A stretch of 15,000 nucleotides of DNA from Symbiodinium natans. Lineage: Eukaryota; Sar; Dinophyceae; Suessiales; Symbiodiniaceae. The notes under the pieces were generated by a model. The model saw nothing but the letters and a program-made list of their open reading frames with translations, ran no database searches and was not told the origin of the DNA. Below are positions 14,931-15,000 of this stretch, one piece after another. How positions within the stretch are numbered: the stretch's first letter is position 1; every line of letters starts with the position of its first letter. The DNA is taken from assembly GCA_905221605.1 (NCBI GenBank), contig CAJNDS010002493.1, positions 95,001 through 110,000 of the forward strand, written 5' to 3'. Made by a program: the position numbers and the translations under genes.

Positions 14931-15000
14931 TATAAATACTCGCCTAAGGGCACATAAGGGTTTAGAAAGGCACTGGTTGCACCTGAGGCTGCGTGCCTGA

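Overview
This window looks like eukaryotic nuclear DNA, most likely from a dinoflagellate. It is built around dozens of internal blocks of the 7-bp telomere-type repeat TTTAGGG/CCCTAAA, which switch orientation repeatedly and decay into variants (TTGAGGG, GGGCCTA, GCTTTAG, CCCCAAA). Between them sit other tandem arrays (29-bp, 10-bp, 46-bp, about 107-bp, 59-bp and 228-bp units), long CT/GA, TA and C-rich tracts, and short unique islands of 60-600 bp. There is no bacterial-style gene layout, no rRNA or tRNA that I can recognise, and no intact transposase or reverse transcriptase. TTTAGGG alone also fits plants, green algae, coccidia and chromerids. The dinoflagellate call rests on the splice signals of the gene below: every acceptor is AG|G, and donors are GT, GC and probably GA.

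The main result is a split gene on the minus strand that no single long ORF reveals. Two islands about 2.9 kb apart (4141-4074, then 1171-1076) encode the two halves of a DnaJ-type J domain. Helices I-II (VLNLSP...SEITEAYHQQAI) lie on one exon. The HPD-loop position (WHPE) and helix III (EAEKTFEKVVGAYQMI) lie on the next. The reading phase matches exactly across the junction. Phase-compatible candidate exons lie upstream (5089-5015 and 4689-4665, which supply the start of the domain, NAYF) and downstream (722-679 and 648-443). The invariant Asp of the HPD motif is Glu here. The introns consist largely of telomere-like and satellite repeats, and one acceptor lies inside a telomere-like unit.

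Layout: 1-670 is unique sequence with the putative 3' end of the J gene. 670-5090 is the J gene with repeat-filled introns, including the 29-bp array (1422-1919) and the 10-bp array (3871-4060). 5090-6940 is more telomere-like arrays with unique islands, some possibly exons. 6940-8470 is AT-richer and mostly unique, with a 0.43-kb CT tract. 8470-9640 is a C-rich low-complexity tract. 9640-10260 is GC-rich with short tandem repeats and a hairpin. 10260-10375 is a TA-rich palindromic tract. 10375-11240 is mixed and includes a GA tract. 11240-15000 is again telomere-like arrays with minisatellites, islands and a strong 107-bp foldback (14415-14521).

Most ORFs longer than 60 codons here are translations of tandem repeats or low-complexity DNA and are not annotated as genes. 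Several unique islands read as plausible protein on both strands. They are reported as uncertain exon candidates only.
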